From the NCBI GenBank assembly GCA_024138025.1, contig JAMXBD010000014.1:930001-994000 (forward strand): DNA of 64,000 bases, in the 5' to 3' direction. Below the pieces are notes generated by a model, which searched no databases, was not told where the DNA came from, and saw nothing but the letters and a program-made list of their open reading frames with translations. The translations under genes were made by a program, and so were the position numbers. The number at the start of each line of letters is the position of its first letter. The stretch's first letter is position 1. This document shows positions 36,481 through 47,817 of the stretch, piece by piece. The stretch is from Combretum micranthum. Taxonomy: Eukaryota > Streptophyta > Magnoliopsida > Myrtales > Combretaceae.

Positions 36481-37984
36481 AAAGCAAGAGGGGGTTTCAT
36501 AAATTAAAATTGGGAGTGTGTGTTTTCTTTTCCTTGTATCTTTCCTCCGTCTCTCTTAATGCTTTAAAATAAACCTTCCTACGGCAAAATAGTCACATAT
36601 ACTAAAAATCTCTTATGCAGTTTGATTTGGTTGGATTCCGATTCAATCGATTTTAAAAGATTTAGTTTTAATAAATAAAATTAATAATTATTTTAGTTCG
36701 AAAAAAATAGTTTAGACTAAAAAAGTTACATAAAAATTAAAATTACTTATCATTATATCAAGTCATATATTTAAAAATTTTAAAAACATATATTATCCAA
36801 TTTTAAAAATATTTTTTTAATGTGAATTTAAAATAACATATATTTTTAATAAATGTATAACACTTATTAAGAAAATTATTTTTTTGTATTAATTTCACAT
36901 TTGTTTATAATATTCTTTATTTATAATGTATTTTATATTTTTATTGTACTAATTATTTTAAAGTTCTAGATTATCTTAGTGTTATTGATTGTAGATGTTG
37001 CAACCTAGTATAAAACTTGCTTCTATAAATGTATTCCATGATAAAAATTTTGCATTTTGTTAAATTAATCTTACAGCAATACAAGTACCAATATATAATG
37101 CTCACGAATTATAAATAAATAAAATGGCTCTTATTTATTTTTTTATTTCTTTTAATGTGAAGCAGTTCAGTTCAAGTTTAAACAGTTTGGTTCGACTCCA
37201 CCCCTCGAATCGAACCATAATCGTTTAGGCTCTTCCTGAATTGAACCGCAAATGGAATCGAAATATAAAAGAACCAAATTTTGCAATTTTGTTTGGTTTG
37301 GTTCGGTTCGGTTCGGTTTAATAATAGCCCTAATGAGAATACTGAAATGAACGAAAATATCTTATCATCTCTGGGGTAAAAGAAATTAAAGTAATAAACT
37401 ATTGATTTTAGAGAGAGTAAAATGCCTTTTTTTCCAATAAGTAAAATGCTTGTTTACTTTTTCATAGTTTTTCAGGGACACAGACCCCTGTAAAAATTTT
37501 AAACTTGGGTAAGATAGGCTTTAGCATTGTAAAGGAGTCATGTTACTTGTAAATTATTTGAACTCAACTCACTTTAGGATCAGTTTAGTGTCAAGTTTGA
37601 CTATTGAATCATATTCGTAAGCTAGCTCGTGAATAAACTGGTTTAAAACCGTGAACAAGCTCACAAGTAGGTTTGTCAATAGGCTCTCGATAAGTTCATT
37701 ATTAAATTTGTAAGTTTTATATTTATAATATAATATGTAAAACATAATTAAAACAATAAAAACTAATTTTTATTCAATATATATTTAGCGACTCATATAT
37801 TATTTTAAGGTTCGAAAAAAATAGAAAGTGAGATATCTAAAGGAGTTGTGATAAGCTAAAATTTCAGGCTCGATAAAAAAACTCAACTTAATTTGTAAAC
37901 AAGACGAGTTTAAGCTCAAAGTGAAAATCATTTAGCTAGATGAATTAAATTCAAACCTAAATATGAAGCTTAATATCAAGCTTT
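36481..37984. other. promoter side of the CCHC/KH gene, then repeat-derived AT-rich DNA
   Basis: AT-rich DNA with a GGTTTGGTTCGGTTCGG-type block at 37285-37320 and a CTCGAG/GAGCTC-rich block at 37540-37980 like that at 24.9-25.7 kb. Both are typical of decayed MITEs. No gene is seen. Confidence 0.4.
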
Positions 37985-38745
37985 TATGGTAGGTTTACAG
38001 CAGCTGGTTGATCACGTATGATAGGCGTGACTGTCAACATGAGAAAGGCCTGGAATCGATGACACATGTAGGATGTCTCAGAGAGAAGTATGGGAGGAAG
38101 AACATGCAAACCCAGTTTTTTGAGTGTGCGAGTATAACAAAAGATTAAATCAGATTGATTCGATTATTCTTGACTTATTCGTCGTAGAATAGGTGCTTTT
38201 ATCTTTCTTGAAAATGTTTCGGCAGAGTTTCAACATTAAAATAATGTATAGTAGAGTTATTGGACCTAGCCAATTATGTGCGATAGGCATGGTGATCGAT
38301 CTGAAAAAAGTCGTAAACTGATGACACATGTAGGATGTCGCAGAGAAAGCACAGGGAGGAGGAATAGGCGAACCCGATTTCTCAAGTGCACAAATATGAC
38401 AGAAGATCAAATCGAATAGATTCTATCATTATTGACTCATTCTTTGTAAAATAGGTGCTTTGATCTTTCTTAAAAATGTCTTGACAAAGTTTCCACATTA
38501 TTCTCATCTTAGCAATGCGCAAAATGACCCCAAAAAAGAAGAGAAGCTACTTATTTATAGATGATGAAGGTTGATGTCAACCATTAGATAACACCTAATC
38601 GAACGCACAAAATTAAGCATGGCTAATCATCATTAGATCAAATCCAAACAATCCGACAACCATTATTGAAGCCTTCTTTTCTTTAATGGTGGGCTGGGGT
38701 GGGCTTTGTTGATAGAATAGAAGGCTTAAAGCTTATTTTACTCCA
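37985..38745 (-). mobile_element. 3' LTR of the older Tat-type gypsy element
   Basis: It matches the LTR at 63230 onward (gatgacacatgtaggatgtc, atttatagatg, accattattgaagccttcttttct, ggtgggctgg). The minus-strand TATA box lies at about 38551-38560. It contains a 262-bp internal tandem duplication absent from the 5' copy. It joins integrase coding sequence directly, showing that the element's 3' part is deleted. Confidence 0.75.
38010..38530. repeat. 262-bp tandem duplication inside the older element's LTR
   Basis: The segment from (g)tatgataggc through gatgacacatgtaggatgtc to aggtgctttgatctttctt is present twice, at about 38015-38276 and 38277-38540, with many differences between copies. Confidence 0.75.
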
Positions 38746-41169
38746 TAAATGTCCAAGTGTGAAATGGCCAAGGAGTCATCAAACTATGAAGCTATACTGC
38801 TGAGGCGTGGATTGCATTACTATGAAGTTGGTATAGGACACACTTCTTCGCATAGTTGAAGGCATCATATTCCATCGTTGGCCAACAATATCCCTTTTCA
38901 AGGATTTGGTAATACAGTTTCCTTGCCCCTTGACGTTCATCACAATCTCCCGAACAAAGTTCATTCAAGATCACTTCAGTTTCAAGTGGCGCTACACATC
39001 ACAAAGGTTGTCCCTGGAAAAAGATTCTGTACAATTCATTATCCTGTGAGATATACTTCTTTACTTTCCACTTGATTGTTCTAGCATATCGGCTGTTAGT
39101 GAAGAGGACATTGCTCTTAAATAAATCTACATATGGCCATTGCCAATCTCCTATACTCACAATAATTTCACATTTTGCTTCATTAGGCAGGAAGGAACAA
39201 TTTGAGTAGGGGACACATTTTTTGCCATTGAAGGCCAATAATACTTTGCATGCTGGACTCAATGATATAAGGGTGGTCCATGCTTACCACACTAGACTTG
39301 ATAGAACTCTTGTAGTTTATGTTGAGCTTCGTCAATAGAGATGAGGTGTGCTAAAATTCCTTCAGCACCTTTATGGTATAAAGTACCATTTATGAAGATA
39401 AAGTGCTTGAGCATCACCATAGAAGCTGTTTCAAGATACCCTAACCGTGCCTTAATAGTCATACGCCAGTCGTCTAGCAACTCTATATCCTCTCTGATTA
39501 ATCACAGAGTAGTACAACTCATGGTTCTTCTAGTGATCTGGACACTCACTAGGTATCAAGATCTCGCATTTGGACTTTGGATGCAAATATCGCCAGTGCG
39601 TTAGCATATCTATCAATAGAACGTCTAGTATGCTCATATCTTACGGAATGGAACCTAGTTATAAGAGATTGTACAAGAGTTCTATAAGGGGCCAATGCAG
39701 GCTCTTTTATGTGAAACTCCCCATTAGTTTGCTTAATGATAAGGTTTGAGTCGTCTTTGATGCATATCCAAGTCGTGGCTGCTTATCGAGCAGATAGCAA
39801 TATAAGTAACAAAGCTTCATACTCAGCTTCATTGTTTATACAACAAAAGTCAAATTTAAAGGCCAAGGGAATTTCTTGGCCATCCGAAGACATTAGCACA
39901 ATTCCAGCTCCATATCCACTACTTCCAATTGATCCATCAAATTAGACTAACCATTTCCTACTTACTTCTATCATAAGTGAATCCTCATGAAAACCACCAA
40001 GAATAGCCTCCATTATTTTATCTTTTCCAACACTAGGGAATTGAGCTAACAAATCTGCCAGTGCCTGCAACATGATTGCTTATGGAGATGAGATTACAAT
40101 GTCAAATTCTTTAAGAAACAACATCCATTTAGCAACTCTCTTAGACAAAGCCAGACGTAACATAAGCTACTTGATAGGGTTTGAATCGGTCATCATGATG
40201 ACTTTATGCGCCAGGAAGAATGTCACAATTTATGAGTAGCGAAGATCAGTGCGAGACAATGCGTCGCACACGCTGGATAGTTGATTCCACTATCATTGTC
40301 TGTGGGGAGCACAATACTCCCTAGATTTTTCTAAAATGCCTCTTCTTATGTCAACCCCCATTTGAATTGTACTCCTTTCTTCATCATCTGATGCAGTGGA
40401 AATGAGATTTCAACAAGTGTCAGGACAAATCATCGACATATAATACCATCCCTATAAATCCCTTCAACTTCCATTGATTCTTCGGTGATGGCATGGACTA
40501 AATGGCTTCTATTTTAGATAGATCTACATCTATCATTTTCGATGCACAATGAATCCAACAAACTTCCCTAAAAAAGCTTCAAAGAAGCACTTCAAGGGGT
40601 TCATTCTCAATTTATAGGTTCAACACCTTTCGAACACCATCTTCAAGTGACGAAGATGATGAGGTGCTTACTGTGATTTAATGACGATATCATCTACATA
40701 ATCTTCCATATGATCATGCATCATATCATGGAAGATCACTGTCATTACCCTTTGGTAATTGCTCCTGCATTCTTTAAACCAAATGGCGTCATAATATAAT
40801 AGAAGTTCCCAAAAGGTGTCCGAAATGATGTGTGCTCGACGATTAATCTGATTGTATCCGCTGAATCTATCCATGAAGGACAAAAGTTCATGGACAATTG
40901 TTGTATCAACTAACATATCAATGTTAAGGAGTGGAAACTCATCTTTGGGGCATGCTTTATTCAAGTCACGAAAATTCACACAAACACGTATTTGGCCATT
41001 CTTCTTCTTTACAAGTATAATGTTGGTTAACCAAGTCGGGTGTTCGATGGGCTTGATAAAGCCAGCTTGTAAAAGCTTCTCTATCTTAGGCTCTTAGATT
41101 TATTTGTACCTCAACTTCTGGGTGAAATACGCTAGTGGTTTTTCATCGGCTTAGCTTCTGACATTATAC
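38746..41169 (-). pseudogene. older Tat-type pol remnant: reverse transcriptase, RNase H domains, start of integrase
   Basis: Reading down the minus strand, a reverse transcriptase piece (about 41150-40670) has FRDLNKACPKDEFP and, at the active site, YVDDIVIKS. RNase H remnants follow (about 40560-39700, with an INNEAEYEALLL-like motif). Integrase zinc-binding modules come next (39480-38780, GARKLYYQILEKGY and WPTM). It breaks off at the start of the integrase core, where the LTR begins. Many stops and frameshifts. It aligns with the younger element at 55360-52870 throughout. This is the part of the older element 3' of its nested insertions. Confidence 0.8.
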
Positions 41170-42657
41170 TGATCCGCTACTAATATTTATATAAAATAAG
41201 AGCGAATATCACTAGCAAGTATATTAGATCGAACCAAGTAATATAGTGATGAATAGAGTATCGTACCCACGAGGATTTTCTAATCACTATACTGGTATTA
41301 TATTCTACTATTATTTAGGCAATAGAGTTGATATAATTAATTACTTTAGAGCTAATATTTACTTAACCTAAATGATCAATTAATATAGAGAGAATATCAA
41401 TTGAATGTGGGAAAACAGAATTCACGCTAGTTTCATTAATCAAATCATCATCATGTTATAATAATTAATAGCTATATGGGTATTCATATGAAATTGTTAA
41501 AAACCCTTAATCCTTCCCAAATTTCAAGATTTCAAAACCAAAAATTAATTTACTATTTCCCACTATATAAATTAACCATAGACTCTAAATTATAACCATA
41601 AATCTCTCGATTCTATGATTAACTAACCTAAATCAATTTCTCCTAATTTCTTAGTGAGATATTAATCAAAACATTGCTTTAAACTTTAAAACAATTTATA
41701 ATTAGATTAAACAATTCAACTCCCACAATTTATTATTTAATCTCAATTAGGAATTCCTATAAACCCTAATTTTCCTTCAAGATAATTAAGATTACTATAA
41801 ACCTAATTCAATTAAGAAGTATAATTTATAGCATAGGAATTACGACATGAATAATCCATAAATCTATTACTTCTATAACATGAATAAAATAATCATCCTA
41901 AATAACCTAGGGTTTCATCATATTCTCACAATAATAACTTACAACATCATGGAGAATAGCAAACAATCAATAATCATAAAAGTAATTGCAATAGATTCAT
42001 ATTTAACAATGAATATTAATGAATTGAATTGCATAAAAGATAAGAGATCAGAAGTCACCGATTCAACTCAACAAATGGATGAAAACTTTGAAGCAAAAAC
42101 TCCACAAAAACTTCTCAAAATCAATACTCTTCAATCTTCAAGATGAATTCTAAACTAAACAATGAAAGCATGTAATTCTCTCTAAAAACTATCAAAAAAT
42201 TCTAATTCGAATCGTTTCTAAAGCTATTCTATAAATTGGTGTTTTGTTCCTCAACTCTTGGAGTTACTTATAGATAAAACAAGAGAAATTTCGAATCTTT
42301 TCAAACATATCCAAAGATAACTCATATAACCATGTAAGCTGGACTCTAAGCTGGCAGCTTTTCTTCGTAAATGGCTGGCCATTGTTTACACCGGACTTTA
42401 GGCCGGTAGCCTTCCTTCGGATCTTGTCGGCGTTGATGCATGGAGTTCTACTATGAGTGAAGGCGGGCGGCTTTGAAATGTGAGTAGCCGACTTATTTTC
42501 GTTTTGTCTAATTTTTCTCCAATTCTCTCTAATTCCTTCAAAATCTGAATTAATCAAAATAATCACGAATAAGTGCCATTTTCTTAAGATTCTATAAAAT
42601 CAATAATAATCGATCACAATTTAATGACTAAAAAGTGAGTAAATTGTGGCTTTATCA
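41170..42657 (-). mobile_element. solo LTR inserted in the older pol, TSD TATAC
   Basis: On the minus strand it begins TGATAAAGCC at 42657 and ends GCGGATCA at 41170. A perfect TATAC duplication flanks it (41165-41169 and 42658-42662). The end carries a cctcgtgggtacgatact-like string typical of plant gypsy LTRs. 1488 bp, no coding region. The TGATAA start resembles the insertion at 18046, but the bodies differ. Confidence 0.85.
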
Positions 42658-43655
42658 TATACTCAAATGATGTATTACCAAGCTGGGATCAAAGCTTTGC
42701 ATCTCTTCATATGTCCAAGCAAAGATGTCCTCAAATTCCTTAATTAGATCCACTAGAGTACTTTGATTTCTTTAATAAGACCCTTACTAGTAGGGATGTA
42801 AATGAAGTGGGTCTAGGACGGGTCATTCAATGCCAGAACCCAACCCGATTTTTAGAAAACTTGACTCGATTTTGGGAAACCAATACTACTTATTGTACAT
42901 GTTGGGAAAAATAATTAAAACAAAAAGAAAAATCAATCAATTATCCTTACTCATGAGAATAAATAGATTTATTTATATCCTATCATGTGACTCAATACAT
43001 GAATAACAAAATGATTATATGAAAACATCATTCAACTAATGAACAAGTAGATTCCTTAAACTAAAATTTTAAATTTTTTTTAATTATACCGGGTTGGGTT
43101 TTCCCGACGGGTTATGAGTATAGTCCCAAATCCGACCCTAAACCCTATAGGGTTTTTAGCGAGGCGGGTGGGTGGGTACCCTATAATGACCCGCTCCGAT
43201 TGCATTCTTACTTACTAGTAAAGATGGGTTTGGGCATTTCTTTTAGAGTTTCCAGGTTAAACTCCTCAATTTCCTCAACTTGCGGCTTAAGTTGGTTTTG
43301 TAACTTTAGGGGTGTAGGTTGGGCTTCTTGCAGGTTTAAGGGGTCAGGAGAGGATGCAAATGCCTTTTTAAACCTTGTAAACTATCATAAGCGATATACG
43401 ATACCTTTATCTACCCTAGTGTAACTCTTAATATTCACAGATTTGTTACCCCCTCTCATTTTTCCTCTGAATCCCAAATATAGGAGTCGCTTTGCGCTTT
43501 CTAGCATCTTACTCCTACGCTTCCTTCTACCTTGGTAGTGGTATGCTAATAGGTCAACCATTGGTAGTTTCTCCTTCTCCAGTATATTCGTCATAGAATT
43601 CAGCTTTAGTGAAGAAGGATTCTTCATGCTCAAACGGGTTCCTCGCAACAGTATA
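42658..43655 (-). pseudogene. older element: protease end to reverse transcriptase start, split by a MITE
   Basis: It aligns with the younger element's 55400-55990 segment between protease and reverse transcriptase (for example the gcaaagatgtcctcaaattc and gatttctttaataagaccc stretches). A hAT-type MITE occupies 42791-43210. The right edge is the insertion point of the younger element (GTATA). Confidence 0.7.
42791..43210. mobile_element. hAT-type MITE, 420 bp, TSD CTTACTAG
   Basis: A perfect 8-bp duplication CTTACTAG lies at 42783-42790 and 43211-43218. The ends TAGGGATGTAAAT and ATTGCATTCTTA are imperfect inverted repeats, followed by gggtc/gaccc words on each side. An 8-bp target duplication is the hAT signature. 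Confidence 0.85.
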
Positions 43656-44306
43656 TGTGTGGGTATGAATCCGGATGCAACGATCACGAGCATGCCGCGT
43701 GACTATTGCGCTACACGTGATCTAGGGAAACAACACGTATAAAGATGATCAGGAAGTAATCGTATAGGGAGGAGGAGTAGGCAGTCTTAATAGGCTCTAA
43801 CACACGTGTGACAGGTGAGGGAGCTAAAGAGCATCAACTTCACTGAGTACTATGGATTCGTGTATGTTCTTGAGTAAATCAAGTGTTTGATTCACCAAGG
43901 CGAAAATCCGGCAGCACGACGGTGTTTTTCTAAGATTTCACCTTGTCCAAATGAGGTAAGGACTAAGGTATTTATAGAGAATCTAGCTGTCGATGTCGTC
44001 CGTCAGATGAGACAGACGAACAACTGCCAGGATGAGTCCCTCTCATTATGGATGTGGATGTAGGCTCCCTTATGGACCCAGGCCTATTGAGGCCTTCATT
44101 GTAATGTGTGTGAGCCAATTTGAGAAAGGTTGGAATTGGGCAGGCCAATTCCAACGGGCCCTACTCCAAGCCTCCCATGCCAATTCTCTCATGATCATCC
44201 CAATTGATCTGGACCTAACTCCTCGAGCCCTGTCATATTAGCCCATAGAATTAAACCCAGATAAAATTAGGCTAGAGGTCTTTATGACAAGATCAATACA
44301 TCTACA
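43656..44306 (-). mobile_element. 3' LTR of the younger Tat element
   Basis: 651 bp, TG..CA termini (minus strand TGTAGATG to CCACACA). TATA box CTATAAATACC at about 43967-43977. It differs from the 5' LTR at roughly 33 positions by eye, nearly all transitions. Confidence 0.9.
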
Positions 44307-44320
44307 TTTTGCCCCCTTAC
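44307..44320 (-). promoter_or_regulatory. polypurine tract
   Basis: Minus strand AAGGGGGCAAAA lies immediately before the 3' LTR start, the site that primes plus-strand DNA in LTR elements. Confidence 0.8.
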
Positions 44321-46519
44321 CAAAGTCATTCGAGTCATTGAAGGGATTTGGGCATTAATTAAGCCCTTTCAAATGACTAAAGTCTCACATAGCACTGTGT
44401 CGCTATTTGACGCGTTGAATATTTGTAACGTGAAAGTTCGGCATGACGCTTCAAAATAATTGAACTATCTTAGTATATATGCTTGCAACATCATCTAACC
44501 ATATGTACTGTCTCGAGCTAAAATTATATTGCTTTTAAGTGGTTTTACTTGTGAACTCGTAGCTTATTCCATCTGGCCATGGCTTTCATGCCCTTGTTAT
44601 TCACCGCATTGTTTTCGTTCGTTTGAGTGATCTTGTTCCTTTACTCCCAAAACAATATGTTATGCCTGTGACATGAATCTTCTTCGCTTACTTTGCATGA
44701 ATAGTTTATACTATCATAAATTGAGCCTGATTGAGCCTGTATCGAATTTTTGAATCTTCTTTCTCTTCTAATAAAGACTTTGCTTGAGTTGGGCCTTATG
44801 AAGCCCTCTACCATATCATCATTCGTACTTGTCTCAATCGTATCGAAGTGAAGAGCAATATATATCATTCTTATAAAGTAGGGTATCGGAGCACTTCTGG
44901 CTTCTTCCAAAAATGATGTTTAACGTCGATCTTCCATAAAATATAGTCCCATAATATGTAAATTATAACTTCCACCGTTGATGTTTGTTGGAGAAGATTA
45001 TAGAACCTTCCTGTAAAACCCTAGAATATATAATATGCTTTTTTTACCAAAAAAGGAAACCTATCTAAATAATACCTAGGGCGAAAATAAATGAACGGAC
45101 GAGATTAATGCCACATACGGCATATACAAAAGATTATCCTATGAAAAGATATGACATGAAGAAAAGTTACTAAAAATAGTAAAAACGGGGTTTTGAGGGC
45201 CTAAACGAAGGAATTTGACCGAAAACCGGCTTAGATCACGAGCAAAGCTGGTGAGTTCTGCTCGTTGGATCGTTTCCCTTCAGAATATGGTCTCGCTCGG
45301 TAAAAATCCAAAACTCCCCAAAATTACGAAACTGCCATCGACACTTTTCTAACAATATACCAGGATTTTCTCCACTACTTTTTTTTTTAATTGTACCATT
45401 TGGGGACAGGTGTCACTGTCTTATTGTCATAGTACAAAACGGTTAAGGATCATGTTTGTTTTATTCCAATATTGGCAAGGACAAAATCTGCTTATTCTTC
45501 TTCCTTGACCCCTTCTGCTGGTATTCTCTTCACCATTTTCCTATTAAAAAGAAAATCGTTTTCCTCCTTCATTTTTATATCACACAACTGTTATTGCAAA
45601 AGGAGATACCATCTCTAAAGCTTTGTATTTTGATGTTCATAGCTCAATCCATGGCGATTATACTCGTAGATTGGTTGCTTCAAGTTCCAACTAGCCGGAG
45701 TCGGCCATTGAAGAGCTTTGTTCATTGAAATGTTGAACTTCTAGCTGGTTAGGATTTCTTACTCTTTACCCGTAAATTATAGCAACTCAATAATAAAGGA
45801 AAAGTTATCAAATCCTCTAAGTTGTTGTTGAAGGATATGAGCAAGCATACTACAAAGGTATCAACAGCTATGTTTCCTTTACTGAGTTTCACAATTTTTT
45901 TTTTTAGACTCCTACCCCGATTCTATTTCTCGCAGATTTCTTGCAATAGAGAATGATACTGATTTTGCCGAATATGTGTAGACCCAAAGAGGAGGCTTGA
46001 AAGCAGGACCTTCTACTAAAGTGTCTTGCCTTAGTAGCTGACTTGAGCTTGGTTCTTAAATTTGCTAAAGGGAGATTCGGTTCAGGCTAAACTTTTAGGT
46101 AAAATAAGATCTGCACATGCTCTTGGATATTTTCTATGAATGCTTTAGAATAAGCAGCTTCATTTTTATAAATGTGCCATTCATGGTTTTGGTTGCTGCA
46201 TTATTATTACTGTTGTCCTTGGTTTGTTTGGATACATAGTTACAGAGAGTTGAGCTAATAGTTGCAGGATACATGAACTTCTCTCAAAGGAACCACCATA
46301 TCTGAAGGTGGGAGCGGTTGTATACAGTGAGTATTTAGACTAGCTGCTAGACTTGAAGATCATTGGCCATGAATTTACCTTAGTCGTTCATTGTCCAAGA
46401 ACGACTTGCATATAAAACCTGGACAGTGGACATGCAAATACCGCAGCCAACCAACTAAAGAAGTCTTGGTTTAATGTAGAAGAATCATGACAAAATATGA
46501 CATTGATACATTTGTAATC
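44321..46519. other. non-coding 3' spacer of the younger element
   Basis: No reading frame or domain recognised on either strand between the polypurine tract and the tandem array. Long non-coding spacers are usual here in Tat elements. Confidence 0.5.
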
Positions 46520-47400
46520 TCTCAAAATCTAAAACATAAAAGTTGTATATCTTTCCCTTAGCTTTCTATATCATTTTAAATCATCTCAATAGGAGTTCTT
46601 ATGAGAGAGATATCCACATTTTCGTGAACTCTGTCAAATCTGGAAAATCAAGGATTTTTGTGTCATGCAATAACTTCATAATAAAAACTGTATCGATTCT
46701 TTTTGAATCTACCAAAACTCGAAACACAAAAGTTTTAGATCTCCCTCTGAGATTTCCAAATAATTTTGAATCACCCCAAACGGAGTTCATATGGGAGAGA
46801 TGTACACAATTTACAAAACTATCTCAAATCTGCAATTTTTGAAATCACCGTTGCACTTGTAGTAGCTTCATGACGAAAACTGTATTGATGTGTTACGAAT
46901 CCATAAAAACTCAAAACATGAAAGTTTTAGATCTCCCTCTTATCTTTCCAAGGAATTTTGAATCACCAAAAACATAGTTCATATGAGAGAGATGTGCACA
47001 ATTTACAAAACTATCTCAAATCTGCAATTTTTGAAGTCACCGCTGCACTTATAGTAGCTTCATGACGAAAACCGTATTGATGTGTTACGAATCCATAAAA
47101 ACTTAAAACATGAAAGTTTTATATCTCCCTCTTATCTTTCCAAGGAATTTTGAATCACCAAAAACGGAGTTCATATGAGAGAGATGTGAATAATTTACAA
47201 AACTATCTCAAATCTGCAATTTTTGAAGTCACCGCTGCACTTGTAGTAGCTTCATGACGAAAACTGTATTGATGTGTTACGAATCCATAAAAACTCAAAA
47301 CATTAAAGTTTTAGATATCTCTCTTATCTTTTCAAGGAATTTTGAATCACCTCAAACGGAGCTCATATGAGAGAGATGTGCGCAATTTATGAAATAGTGT
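46520..47400. repeat. array of about five ~190-bp tandem repeats
   Basis: Each unit holds aaaacatgaaagttttagatct, a tctttcca(a)gg word, gaatcacc, cggagttcatatgagagaga and cttcatgacgaaaactgta. Units start near 46525, 46715, 46908, 47098 and 47288, so the period is 189-193 bp. The last three are close copies; the first two are divergent. Confidence 0.85.
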
Positions 47401-47817
47401 TAGAGCTGTCCTGTTTCATCTTCTAATGCATGAATGGTTTCTTGATATTTCACCAAACACATCATAAAGCTCCATATTCTTTTAAATAACAATGACTTTC
47501 TTCGACCAATATCTTAAAGATAGAATCAATAAATGTATTGTATGTAATCTTTTCCTTGGTCAATGCCTTGTCTTGTAGAATCATCATAAGTGAGCTTGAT
47601 ACTTGTCAAAGAATATGTGTACTTTTAATGTATATGTCTTCATGATGATAAAATGCTGCATGAGTGGAATATCTCTTGTTTGTGAAACTAACATATCATA
47701 TCTTCTTACCATGCAGGTGATATATTTGATCTCACCCCTATCACATTTTCTCTCCTCTACTTTTGAAGTGGTGGCACACCAATACTCTTTACATCGCTTG
47801 CATTGTTTTCTTTGGAA
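47401..47817 (+). promoter_or_regulatory. presumed promoter and leader of the antisense PMD gene
   Basis: It separates the tandem array from the first PMD exon. No clear TATA box or start site can be picked, so the role is inferred from position only. Confidence 0.3.

Noticed and set aside
43972..44154. 60-codon frame repeated at 58752-58934
   Set aside because: Lies in the LTR and occurs in both because the LTRs are copies; no sign of coding selection.
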